32,511 nt of DNA, taken from Acetobacteraceae bacterium (lineage in GTDB: Bacteria; Pseudomonadota; Alphaproteobacteria; Acetobacterales; Acetobacteraceae). Where the stretch lies: contig JANXTL010000115.1 in the NCBI GenBank assembly GCA_025352375.1, forward strand, positions 1-32,511, in the 5' to 3' direction. Below, one piece after another: positions 16,681 to 24,149 of this stretch. Made by a program: the position numbers and the translations under genes. The first letter of the stretch is position 1. Every line of letters starts with the position of its first letter. Under the pieces are notes generated by a model that saw only the letters and a list, made by a program, of their open reading frames with translations, was not told the DNA's origin and made no database searches.

Positions 16681-17223
16681 TTACGAGGCCGGGGGTCGGC
16701 CCATCGCCTGCCGAACGGCATCCGCCATCATCGATTCCGGCGTTAAATCGGCGCGGCGCACACGGATCGCGATACCACCCACGCCCTCGTATTCGTCTCG
16801 ACGCCACCGGGGGGTCGGCGCGGACGGCAGCGACGCCGGCGCCTGTTGCGGCACTTGCTTGCTGGGTGTTTTCTTCGGCTTCTGCGGCGCCGGCATTGCA
16901 CGGAGTTCAGACCGAATCAGCCCCGTGACCGCTCGTACCAAGCGCAGCGCCTGAGCCTCCGTCAATGACGGGTCGGTCCGACGGGCATTGGCCGCCGCGA
17001 CCACCGAGCGCAGGAGCCCGATCAACTCCGCCGGCCATTCCCCGGGAAGGCCGGCCAATTTGCGACATTGGCGCATGCAGCCAGAAAGGGCAATCACCGC
17101 CTGAAAGAAACCCAGTGCGAGCATCAGCGGCATGGCCGGTTTCATCGCCCGCGCCGCGGCATCGCGGAGGGCTGATTCCAGGCCGGCAAGCGTTTCGGCG
17201 GCGGGATTAGGCTGTTCGGACAT
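16681..17223 (-). CDS. Hypothetical protein
   Basis: A 180-residue protein with no recognised family. Residues about 25-50 are hydrophobic (MPLMLALGFFQAVIALSGC). The middle is helical. A Lys/Pro/Gln/Ala-rich linker at about 112-138 (PAPQKPKKTPSK) leads to a short C-terminal segment with VGGIAIRVRRADLTPE. GGAG lies upstream of the ATG at a suitable distance. A promoter-like site at 17259-17288 precedes it. Coding is supported by the ribosome site, length and codon bias; the role is unknown. Confidence 0.65.
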   Translation of the reverse strand: MSEQPNPAAETLAGLESALRDAAARAMKPAMPLMLALGFFQAVIALSGCMRQCRKLAGLPGEWPAELIGLLRSVVAAANARRTDPSLTEAQALRLVRAVTGLIRSELRAMPAPQKPKKTPSKQVPQQAPASLPSAPTPRWRRDEYEGVGGIAIRVRRADLTPESMMADAVRQAMGRPPAS

Positions 17224-17258
17224 GGGTCGTCTCCGGGTTGAAGGTTCAGTCTATGTTC

Positions 17259-17288
17259 CATATATGGTAACTCTAGGTTGTGTGTAAA
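17259..17288 (-). promoter_or_regulatory. Promoter candidate overlapping a palindrome
   Basis: On the minus strand TTTACA (17288-17283), 18 bases, then TATATG (17264-17259). The -10 element sits inside a perfect palindrome, CCATATATGG (17258-17267), in an unusually AT-rich patch between the divergent hypothetical gene and SDR. A repressor bound there would cover the promoter. This is a pattern match without further support. Confidence 0.35.
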
Positions 17289-17366
17289 CATGATTATTCC
17301 CGTATGTATAACGCGATCATCCGCGTATACCGGCGTCCTTCGGCCAAGGGGTGAGGCACCAACGCG

Positions 17367-18140
17367 ATGACGGGACGGGTTCAGGATAAAATCGCCGTAA
17401 TCACCGGCGGTGCGAGCGGCCTGGGGGACGCAACGGCCAGGATGCTGGCGCGGGAGGGAGCAAAAGTCGTCCTGGCCGACATCGATGAAGCCCAAGGCAA
17501 TCGTGTCGCGGATAGCATCGCCGGCGCGATTTTTATCCGCCACGACGTGACGCAGGAAGCCGATTGGGAACACCTGATCGCAGCCGCCACCGAACGGTTC
17601 GGTCGCCTCGACATCCTGGTAAACTGCGCCGGAATCAGCCGGCTCGGACCGCCGGAGGATGAAACGCTGGAACGCTGGCGGGCGCTGATGGCGGTCAATC
17701 TCGACGGGGTGTTTCTGGGGACCAAGCACGCCATCAGGGCGATGAAGAAGAACCGGCCCTTGGGCGGATCGATCGTCAATCTATCCTCGATCGAGGGGAT
17801 CGTCGGCAACCCCAATTTGGGCAGCTACAACGCATCGAAGGGCGGGGTGCGACTTTATACCAAGTCGGTCGCCTTATATTGCGCCAAAGCCCGTCTCGGT
17901 ATCCGGGTCAATTCGGTTCACCCCGCGCTGATTTGGACGCCGATGGTGGAAAACCAACTGCGCGAGCGCGGGGTCGAGAATACCGAGATGGCGCGCCGGA
18001 CCATGGACTTCATGCACCCGATCGGCCGCATGGGGGAGCCGGACGATGTGGCGTACGGGGTGTTGTACCTGGCGTCCGACGAGGCCAAATTCGTGACCGG
18101 CACCGAATTGGTAATCGACGGCGGCTATACGGCTCAGTGA
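17367..18140 (+). CDS. SDR-family oxidoreductase (classical)
   Basis: A 257-residue classical short-chain dehydrogenase. It has TGGASGLG for NAD(P) (about residues 13-20), VLADID with an acidic residue after strand 2 (suggesting NAD preference), NCAGIS, the catalytic Ser in NLSSIEG, and YNASK with Tyr and Lys. VIDGGY is at the C-terminus. It probably oxidises a secondary alcohol or reduces a ketone; the substrate is not readable. GGGGTGAGG lies upstream of the start. Its end overlaps the convergent acyltransferase-like gene by seven bases. Confidence 0.9.
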   Translation: MTGRVQDKIAVITGGASGLGDATARMLAREGAKVVLADIDEAQGNRVADSIAGAIFIRHDVTQEADWEHLIAAATERFGRLDILVNCAGISRLGPPEDETLERWRALMAVNLDGVFLGTKHAIRAMKKNRPLGGSIVNLSSIEGIVGNPNLGSYNASKGGVRLYTKSVALYCAKARLGIRVNSVHPALIWTPMVENQLRERGVENTEMARRTMDFMHPIGRMGEPDDVAYGVLYLASDEAKFVTGTELVIDGGYTAQ

Positions 18141-18880
18141 GGCGCGAGCGCCTGTAATTCCGCCAATATCGGGCCGGACAGCGCTGCCTGGAGCGCTTGA
18201 AAAGCCGCCACGGAATGACTGCCATCGAGCACGCGGTGGTCGAAGGTGAGATTCAACTCCATCCGCCCATCGGGGCCGATCGGGCCATAGATTAAAAAAC
18301 TGGTCCAATGGGTGCGAGGATTGGGGAATGCGATCCCGTCCAACACGACCGTGGAAATGCCGAAGGTGCCGAACTGGTTGGGTGCCTGTCGCCCGATATT
18401 GCGCCCCATCCAAACCGCCAGCCGGCGCAGCGGCTGCGGCAGACGCGCCACCATCAGCGCCAGTTTCAGGTTCTTGAAGTCGGATAATGGGGCCGATTTG
18501 GCCTGCCGGATGCGCTCGCTGATCCCGAGTAGCAGCAAGGTCTCCGGCGATTTGATCAGGGCGTAGAGCAACGCCGGCTCGCCGTCGATCTCCCGTTCCA
18601 CGACCACCGCCGCGACGCTGGAGGGCACCTCGTAGAAATGGGGCCAGGGCAGCTTGACGAAGATCCGGCGGAGTTCCGGCACCTGTTGCGCCGCCAAAGC
18701 CTGAGCCTTGGCGAAGATCGCGGTCCACGCGGGCCGGGTCGCCAAACGGGCTCGGGCGGCAACAAGCGGCGCAAGGTCTAGCGTTCCCACCAGGGAGCAG
18801 GTCGGCACGTCCATCGACAGCCGCAGATGCTCGACGATCAACCGGCGCGGCAGCGACAGGCCGATTTTGCGTCCCTTCAA
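18134..18880 (-). CDS. Stand-alone 2-oxoacid dehydrogenase acyltransferase domain protein
   Basis: A 248-residue protein matching the catalytic (CAT-like) domain of E2 acyltransferases. It ends with FDHRVLDGSHSVAAF, the HxxxDG active-site motif, and has a hydrophobic core strand pattern typical of the fold. There is no lipoyl domain and no E1-binding domain, unlike pyruvate or branched-chain E2 proteins, which are about 400 residues. No E1 or E3 gene is nearby. The start is a TTG at 18880 after GGGGGAAGG; no ATG or GTG precedes it in frame, and the next ATG (18814) would remove conserved sequence. It may be an independent acyltransferase. It is divergent from the SDR at 18920. Confidence 0.75.
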   Translation of the reverse strand: MKGRKIGLSLPRRLIVEHLRLSMDVPTCSLVGTLDLAPLVAARARLATRPAWTAIFAKAQALAAQQVPELRRIFVKLPWPHFYEVPSSVAAVVVEREIDGEPALLYALIKSPETLLLLGISERIRQAKSAPLSDFKNLKLALMVARLPQPLRRLAVWMGRNIGRQAPNQFGTFGISTVVLDGIAFPNPRTHWTSFLIYGPIGPDGRMELNLTFDHRVLDGSHSVAAFQALQAALSGPILAELQALAPH

Positions 18881-18919
18881 AGACCTTCCCCCGTACGTCG
18901 TATTTTGCGAAGACGCAGC

Positions 18920-19723
18920 ATGCCAACCTCAGCCTGGCCCGAAAAAGGCCGCCCCGCCATCGTGATCACCGGCGCGTCGTCCGGCATCGGCGCCGAACTG
19001 GCGCGGGAGAGCGCAAGCGATGGTCTACCTATCGTGCTGGTCGCGCGCAATCGGATGTCGCTCGCGACACTGGCGGAGGAACTGGCTGCCGCCGGCCATG
19101 AGGCCCATGTCCTGGCGCTGGACCTGCAGGCCCCCGATGCGGCCGGCACGATCGGGGCGATGCTGACTGAGGCCGGGCTGATCTGCGACGTACTGGTCAA
19201 CAACGCCGGCTACGGGCTGATTGGGGCAGCGGTGGACCTGCCGGCGGCAGAGCAAATCGGCATCCTGGACGTCAATCTCCGCGCGGCGGCGGAACTGGCA
19301 TTGGCGGCGCTGCCGGGGATGGTGCGGCGGGGGCGGGGCGGTTTGCTGAATGTCGGGTCTATCGCCGGATTCATGCCGGGACCGGGCATGGCGTCGTACT
19401 ATGCCAGCAAGGCGGCGCTACGGTCGCTGTCCGATGCGTGGTGGGCCGAGACACGCGGTTCGGGGGTGGCTGTCACACTGCTTTGCCCAGGGCCGGTGAA
19501 GACCCCGTTCCTGGAACGCTCCGGCGCGAAGGAAACCAGGTTGTTCCAGATGCTGCCAAAAGCCACCGCCGCGGCGGTGGCGCGGCGCGGCTGGGCGGGG
19601 TTCCGGCGGGGCAAGCGGATTGTCTTCCCGGATCCCATGAGCTGGCTGATGGCGCGGGCCTGCGCGGCATTGCCGCGCGGCATCCTGTTGCGCATCATGT
19701 CGCGATTGCAGCGAAAGCAGTAG
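18920..19723 (+). CDS. SDR-family oxidoreductase (DltE/YqjQ-like)
   Basis: A 267-residue SDR with TGASSGIG for cofactor binding, LVARN after strand 2 (Arg suggests NADPH), DVLVNNAGYG, catalytic Ser in NVGSIAG, and YYASK with Tyr and Lys. The C-terminal 50 residues are basic and hydrophobic (RRGWAGFRRGKRIVF, PDPMSWLMARACAALPRG), as in the membrane-associated SDRs that act on lipid-like substrates. The ATG at 18920 follows GCGAAGACGCAGC; the longer frame from 18827 is rejected because it runs through the divergent start region. It is 19 bases from the next gene, so both are likely one transcript. Confidence 0.87.
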   Translation: MPTSAWPEKGRPAIVITGASSGIGAELARESASDGLPIVLVARNRMSLATLAEELAAAGHEAHVLALDLQAPDAAGTIGAMLTEAGLICDVLVNNAGYGLIGAAVDLPAAEQIGILDVNLRAAAELALAALPGMVRRGRGGLLNVGSIAGFMPGPGMASYYASKAALRSLSDAWWAETRGSGVAVTLLCPGPVKTPFLERSGAKETRLFQMLPKATAAAVARRGWAGFRRGKRIVFPDPMSWLMARACAALPRGILLRIMSRLQRKQ

Positions 19724-19742
19724 CTGAACCGGAGGAACCAGG

Positions 19743-20486
19743 ATGACCCGCCAAGATCTGCGCCGCCAGGGCGAGGAAACCCTCCAGCGCCTGTTCGGCA
19801 CCACCCAGCAACAACCCGGTTTCGCCAACCTGCTGACCGAACCAGTGTTCGGCGGCGTGTGGAATCGCCCCGGCCTGGCGCTGCCGGACCGCATGCTGTG
19901 CGTCATCGCCGCCCTCGGGACCGGCCCGCGGTTGCGCCCGCTGCGCCGTCATATCGTCGCCGGGTTGGAACTGGGTCTGACGCCCGCTTCTATCCGTGAA
20001 ATCCTCGTGCAATGCGCCCTGTACGCCGGGTTCGCGGCCGCCGAGGAAACCTTGGCTCTGGCCGCCGAGGTGTTCGCCGACCGCGGCATCCCCTTCCCCG
20101 CCGACCCGCCGGAAGACGCCTCCCTGGAGGAACTCACCGCTCGTGGTGCCGAACTGATGCGTACGTTGCACGGCGCACGGGCCAGCCAGGGTTACGCGGC
20201 GCCGGACAACCCCACGACCGGGGCGCTGTACCCCACCGCCATCCAATACGGTTATGGCGAGATCTGGTTCCGCCCCGGCCTGGAACGCCGCCAGCGCGCG
20301 CTGGTCGCCGTGGCCGGCTTCACCGCGCTGCGGCTGCCGGAGCAAGTGGGAAAATTCGGACAGTCCGCGTTGAACGTGGGGCTGACCAAGACCGAGGTGA
20401 TCGAGGCCATCATCCAGACCGCGCCATACACCGGGTTTCCGCCGGCGTTGAACGCGCTGGGGGCACTCAGCACCGCGTTCGCCTAA
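19743..20486 (+). CDS. Carboxymuconolactone decarboxylase family protein, two domains
   Basis: A 247-residue protein with two CMD-like helical domains (about residues 20-110 and 135-245). The first contains VQCALYAGFAAAEETL, with a Cys at the active-site position; the second has IIQTAPYTGFPPALNAL, where Cys is absent. CMD proteins include decarboxylases and AhpD-type peroxidases, and the CxxC of AhpD is missing. GGAGGAACC lies just before the ATG. It follows an SDR and converges with the Bug-type gene, overlapping by four bases. The reaction is unknown. Confidence 0.85.
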   Translation: MTRQDLRRQGEETLQRLFGTTQQQPGFANLLTEPVFGGVWNRPGLALPDRMLCVIAALGTGPRLRPLRRHIVAGLELGLTPASIREILVQCALYAGFAAAEETLALAAEVFADRGIPFPADPPEDASLEELTARGAELMRTLHGARASQGYAAPDNPTTGALYPTAIQYGYGEIWFRPGLERRQRALVAVAGFTALRLPEQVGKFGQSALNVGLTKTEVIEAIIQTAPYTGFPPALNALGALSTAFA

Positions 20487-21460
20487 CCCCCGCTGGATTG
20501 CAGCCAAGGCTCCGTCGCCCAAAGCTTGCCGAGGTCGACGCGCTCGCGTTCGACCAGGGCGGTCCATTCGGGACCGGCCATCCAGGTTGGCAGGAAGCCA
20601 CTGGCGTCGGCCAACGCCAGAAAATCCGGGTCGGCGACGATGCCCTTCAGCGCTGCGATCAATCTGCCCGCCATCTCGTCCCCAATCCCAACCGGCGTCG
20701 CCAGACCGCGACGGATGGAGGCTGACAGGTTGACCCCAGCCTCCAGCAGGATTGGCAGATCGGGTAACACCCCGAAGCGGTTGCGGGCCGCGAGGCCAAG
20801 CCCCACCAGCTGCCGGTCTCGCAGCCCGGCGATCGCGTCCGAAAGGCCCAGCGCGGCGGCCGACACGTTGCCGGCCAGCACCGCCCGAGCGGCGGCGGCG
20901 GCGGAGGGAAAGGTCACCACGTTGAGTCGAGTTTGGGTCACAATCTGCAACCGCACCACCGCCAGATGCGGCGGGCTGCCCGGCGGCGGCGTGCCCAGCG
21001 GAACCGCGTCCTGATCGGCGCCGGCGCGCTGGATCATGTCCTGCACGGACTCCAGCGGTGCGGATGCCGGGGAGACGAAGGCTATCGGCTCCCGCTCCAC
21101 CGCACCCAGCAAGCGCAGGCGCTGCATAAGGGAGGCATCGTGCCGGTCGATCATGCGGGCGGCCAGGGTGGGCGTCGCGACCCAGCCCAGGGTCAGGCTG
21201 CGTGACGGTGCGTCCATCAGGGCTCGGATGGCGTTCATCCCCGCCTCCCCCGGCACGTTATGGACGGCGAAATCGAGCCCCGGCATGAACCGGGACAAAA
21301 ACGGGACGAACGCGCGCGCACTGAGGTCGTAGCCGGACCCTTCGGTGGCACCCACCAGAACGGAGACGGTATAAGGCCTGGGATTGACCCGCACGGCGCG
21401 CGCGGGGCGCACCGACAAAAGCGCGACCGAACCGGACAATACGGTTCGGCGCGAAATCAC
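20483..21460 (-). CDS. Bug/TctC-type substrate-binding protein
   Basis: A 325-residue exported protein of the tripartite tricarboxylate transporter binding-protein family. The N-terminus has a twin-arginine-like signal (SRRTVLSG, then a hydrophobic stretch, likely cut ARA|VRV). The mature part carries the family layout (GSGYDLSARA, NVPGEAGMNAIRAL, GTPPPGSPPHLAV). Such proteins bind carboxylates in the periplasm. No TctA/TctB membrane partner is in the window, as is common for Bug paralogues. The start GTG at 21460 overlaps the secF stop (GTGA), so it is translated with secDF. Confidence 0.85.
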   Translation of the reverse strand: MISRRTVLSGSVALLSVRPARAVRVNPRPYTVSVLVGATEGSGYDLSARAFVPFLSRFMPGLDFAVHNVPGEAGMNAIRALMDAPSRSLTLGWVATPTLAARMIDRHDASLMQRLRLLGAVEREPIAFVSPASAPLESVQDMIQRAGADQDAVPLGTPPPGSPPHLAVVRLQIVTQTRLNVVTFPSAAAAARAVLAGNVSAAALGLSDAIAGLRDRQLVGLGLAARNRFGVLPDLPILLEAGVNLSASIRRGLATPVGIGDEMAGRLIAALKGIVADPDFLALADASGFLPTWMAGPEWTALVERERVDLGKLWATEPWLQSSGG

Positions 21461-22416
21461 GGCTCCATGGCCGGGGAATCTTTCGTCACCGGCGCCGCGG
21501 CATCGCGGCGCAGGCGCTGCTCCCCCAGGAACAGCAGAATGGGGGCGGCGATGAAAATGGAGGAGGACGTGCCGACCACGATACCGAACAGCATGATCGT
21601 GGCGAAGCCGGAGATCGACTGGGCGCCGAAAATCGCCAGCGGCAGGCTCGCGAGGAACACCGTCATGGACGTGCCCAAGGTGCGGTTCAGCGTTTCATTG
21701 ATCGACAGATCGATCAGTTCCCGAAGCGGCATGGTCTTATATTTGCGCAGGTTTTCGCGCACCCGGTCGTAGACCACGACCTTGTCGTTGGTGGAATAAC
21801 CCAGGACGGTCAGGATGGCGGCGACCATCACCAGATCGAACTCGATGCGGGTGATCGCGAGGAAGCCGATGGCCTTGGTGACGTCCAGGATCAAAGTAGC
21901 CACTGCGCCGACGGCGAACTGCCATTCGAAGCGGAACCAGATATAGGCCAGGATCATCAGCAGGCTGATGCCAAGCGCCAACAGCCCGTTGCGGAACAGC
22001 TCGGCCGACACGCTGGCGCCCACCGCGTCGGTGCGCATGATTCGGGTGCCGGGCGCCGCCTTCTCCAGTGCGGCCCGGACCTGTGAAACCGCCTGTTGGG
22101 TGGCCTGCTCGTTGGGCTGGGTGCCCAGGCGGATCAGCACTTCCGAAGCGTCGCCGAAGCGCTGTACGCCCTGGGTGTGGATGTGCGCCTCGGTGAGGGC
22201 CGCGCGGATCTGGGCGAAATCGGCCGGCCCCACGGTCCGCACCTGCATCACGATGCCGCCGGAGAAGTCGATGCCCAGGTTGAGACCGGGGTAGAAGAAC
22301 AGCACCACCGAGGCGGTCGACAGCACGGCCGAGACGAGCAGGCCGAGGAACCGGCCCTTCATGAACTGGAAGTGGGTCTGATCCGGGGCGAGGCGGAGGC
22401 GTGGTTTGATGAACAT
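21457..22416 (-). CDS. secF: Protein translocase subunit SecF
   Basis: A 319-residue inner-membrane protein with six predicted membrane segments. It has the SecF signature near the N-terminus (LGIDFSGG) and the membrane motif LGYSTNDKVVVYDRVRENLRK. With SecD it uses proton motive force to drive late steps of protein export. Its ATG lies 11 bases after the secD stop, and its stop overlaps the start of a Bug-type binding protein. Confidence 0.96.
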   Translation of the reverse strand: MFIKPRLRLAPDQTHFQFMKGRFLGLLVSAVLSTASVVLFFYPGLNLGIDFSGGIVMQVRTVGPADFAQIRAALTEAHIHTQGVQRFGDASEVLIRLGTQPNEQATQQAVSQVRAALEKAAPGTRIMRTDAVGASVSAELFRNGLLALGISLLMILAYIWFRFEWQFAVGAVATLILDVTKAIGFLAITRIEFDLVMVAAILTVLGYSTNDKVVVYDRVRENLRKYKTMPLRELIDLSINETLNRTLGTSMTVFLASLPLAIFGAQSISGFATIMLFGIVVGTSSSIFIAAPILLFLGEQRLRRDAAAPVTKDSPAMEP

Positions 22417-22427
22417 TTTTGCGAATC

Positions 22428-24005
22428 TCAGACCGGCAGCAGCTTGGGTTTGTTGGCCACGTACCAGCGCGCAACCAGCAGGCGGGTCAACATCCAGGAC
22501 GTGAACATCGACGTGGCGATGCCCAGTGTGATCGTCACCGCGAAGCCCTTCACGGGACCGGAGCCGAACGCGAACAGCATCACGTGCGCCAGGAAGGCCG
22601 TCGCATTACTGTCGAAGATGGTCCGAAAGGCTCGGTTGAATCCATGTTCGAGTGCCTGTAACGGTGGGCGGCCGAGCTTCTGTTCTTCGCGGATACGCTC
22701 GTTGATCAGAATATTGGCGTCGACGGCCATGCCGAGGGTGAGAAGGATACCGGCCATGCCTGGGAGCGAAAGTGTGGCCTCCAGCAACGACATGATGGCC
22801 AGCATCAGCACCAGGTTGACCACCAGCGCGAGGTTGGCGAACCAGCCGAACAGCCCGTAGAAGACGCCCATGAAGGCAATGACCAGCACGAAGCCGACCG
22901 CGAGGGAGATCGCGCCGGCCTTAATGCTGTCCGCGCCGAGTTCGGGGCCGACGCTGCGTTCCTCGATCACCGTCAGCGGTGCCGGCAGGGCGCCGGCGCG
23001 CAGCAGGGTCGAAAGATCGTTGGCGCTGGCGGCGGTGAAGGAGCCGCTGATCTGCCCCCGCCCGCCGGTGATGGCGCTGCGGATGACCGGGGCGCTGATG
23101 ACCTTGTCATCCAGCACGATGGCGAAGCGATGGTTGACGTTGGCGGTGCTGATGTCGGCGAAGCGGCGGGCGCCGGCGGAATTGAAGGTGAAGTTCACCA
23201 CCCACTCCCCGGTTTGCGAGTCGGTTCCGGCCCTGGCATCGGTCAGGTCGGCTCCATCGACGTCGATCCGTTTGCGGACGGCGATCTTCGAGCCGGGACG
23301 GTCCTGTTCCGGCAGGAAATCCACACCCGGCGGCGCCGGGCCATTGCCGTTGGCATTGGCGGACTCGTCCACCAGACGGAATGTCATATGGGCGGTCTTG
23401 CCGATCAGCCGCTTGATGCGGTCGGGGTCGCCGATACCGGGGAGCTGGACGACGATCCGCCCCTCCCCCTGCTGGGCGATCTGGGGATCGACCACGCCGG
23501 TTTCGTCGATGCGGCGGCGCACGATCTCGATCGACTGCTGCACCGCACCGGTGGCCCTAGCGTGCAGCGCGACCGGGGACAGGGTCAGCGTGATGGTGCC
23601 GTCGTCGTTCGACAGCAACGTCAGATCCGGCGTGCCGGAGTTATTATCGATGGAAATCAGCGACTTGAGCGCTGTCACCGCGGAGGCGGTCTTTGAGGGA
23701 TCGCGCAGCCGAAGGAAAATCTGGTTCTGGTCCGGGCGAGCTTCCAGCGTCTGATAGAAGATGGCGCCGGGGCGCAGCGCCTGCCGGACGCCGTCCATCA
23801 GGCTATCCAAACGCTCCTTCAGGACGGCTTTCATGTCGACCTCCAGCAGCAAGTAACTGCCGCCTTGGAGATCGAGGCCGAGATGCACGGTGCGCCATGG
23901 GAGCCAGGATGCCGGCGCCTTCATGGCGTTGGGGATGCACAGCAACAGGCCGATCAGGCAGGCGCCGAGGATCGCGTAGGTCTTCAGGCGGCTGAAGTAC
24001 ATCAT
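22428..24005 (-). CDS. secD: Protein translocase subunit SecD
   Basis: A 525-residue membrane protein. One N-terminal helix is followed by LGLDLQGGSYLLLEVD, a large periplasmic domain (about residues 60-350), and a C-terminal membrane block with GMAVDANILINERIREE. It pairs with SecF as a proton-driven accessory to SecYEG. Two ATG codons stand in tandem at the start; 24005 is used here and 24002 is equally possible. The gene normally found upstream, yajC, is not here: the neighbour is a Hint-domain protein 144 bases away. Confidence 0.96.
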   Translation of the reverse strand: MMYFSRLKTYAILGACLIGLLLCIPNAMKAPASWLPWRTVHLGLDLQGGSYLLLEVDMKAVLKERLDSLMDGVRQALRPGAIFYQTLEARPDQNQIFLRLRDPSKTASAVTALKSLISIDNNSGTPDLTLLSNDDGTITLTLSPVALHARATGAVQQSIEIVRRRIDETGVVDPQIAQQGEGRIVVQLPGIGDPDRIKRLIGKTAHMTFRLVDESANANGNGPAPPGVDFLPEQDRPGSKIAVRKRIDVDGADLTDARAGTDSQTGEWVVNFTFNSAGARRFADISTANVNHRFAIVLDDKVISAPVIRSAITGGRGQISGSFTAASANDLSTLLRAGALPAPLTVIEERSVGPELGADSIKAGAISLAVGFVLVIAFMGVFYGLFGWFANLALVVNLVLMLAIMSLLEATLSLPGMAGILLTLGMAVDANILINERIREEQKLGRPPLQALEHGFNRAFRTIFDSNATAFLAHVMLFAFGSGPVKGFAVTITLGIATSMFTSWMLTRLLVARWYVANKPKLLPV

Positions 24006-24149
24006 GGGGTCGCGGGGGAGTCCTGGTTACAGTCTGGGGGGTGCTATGCGGTGGGGTGGGAATTGTCCAGGGGGTCGCGTTCTATTGGATCGCCCCGTCA
24101 AATCGTTTACCCGGCGCCGACAATCCGCAGCGCGCTGGCCTGGGCCGGA

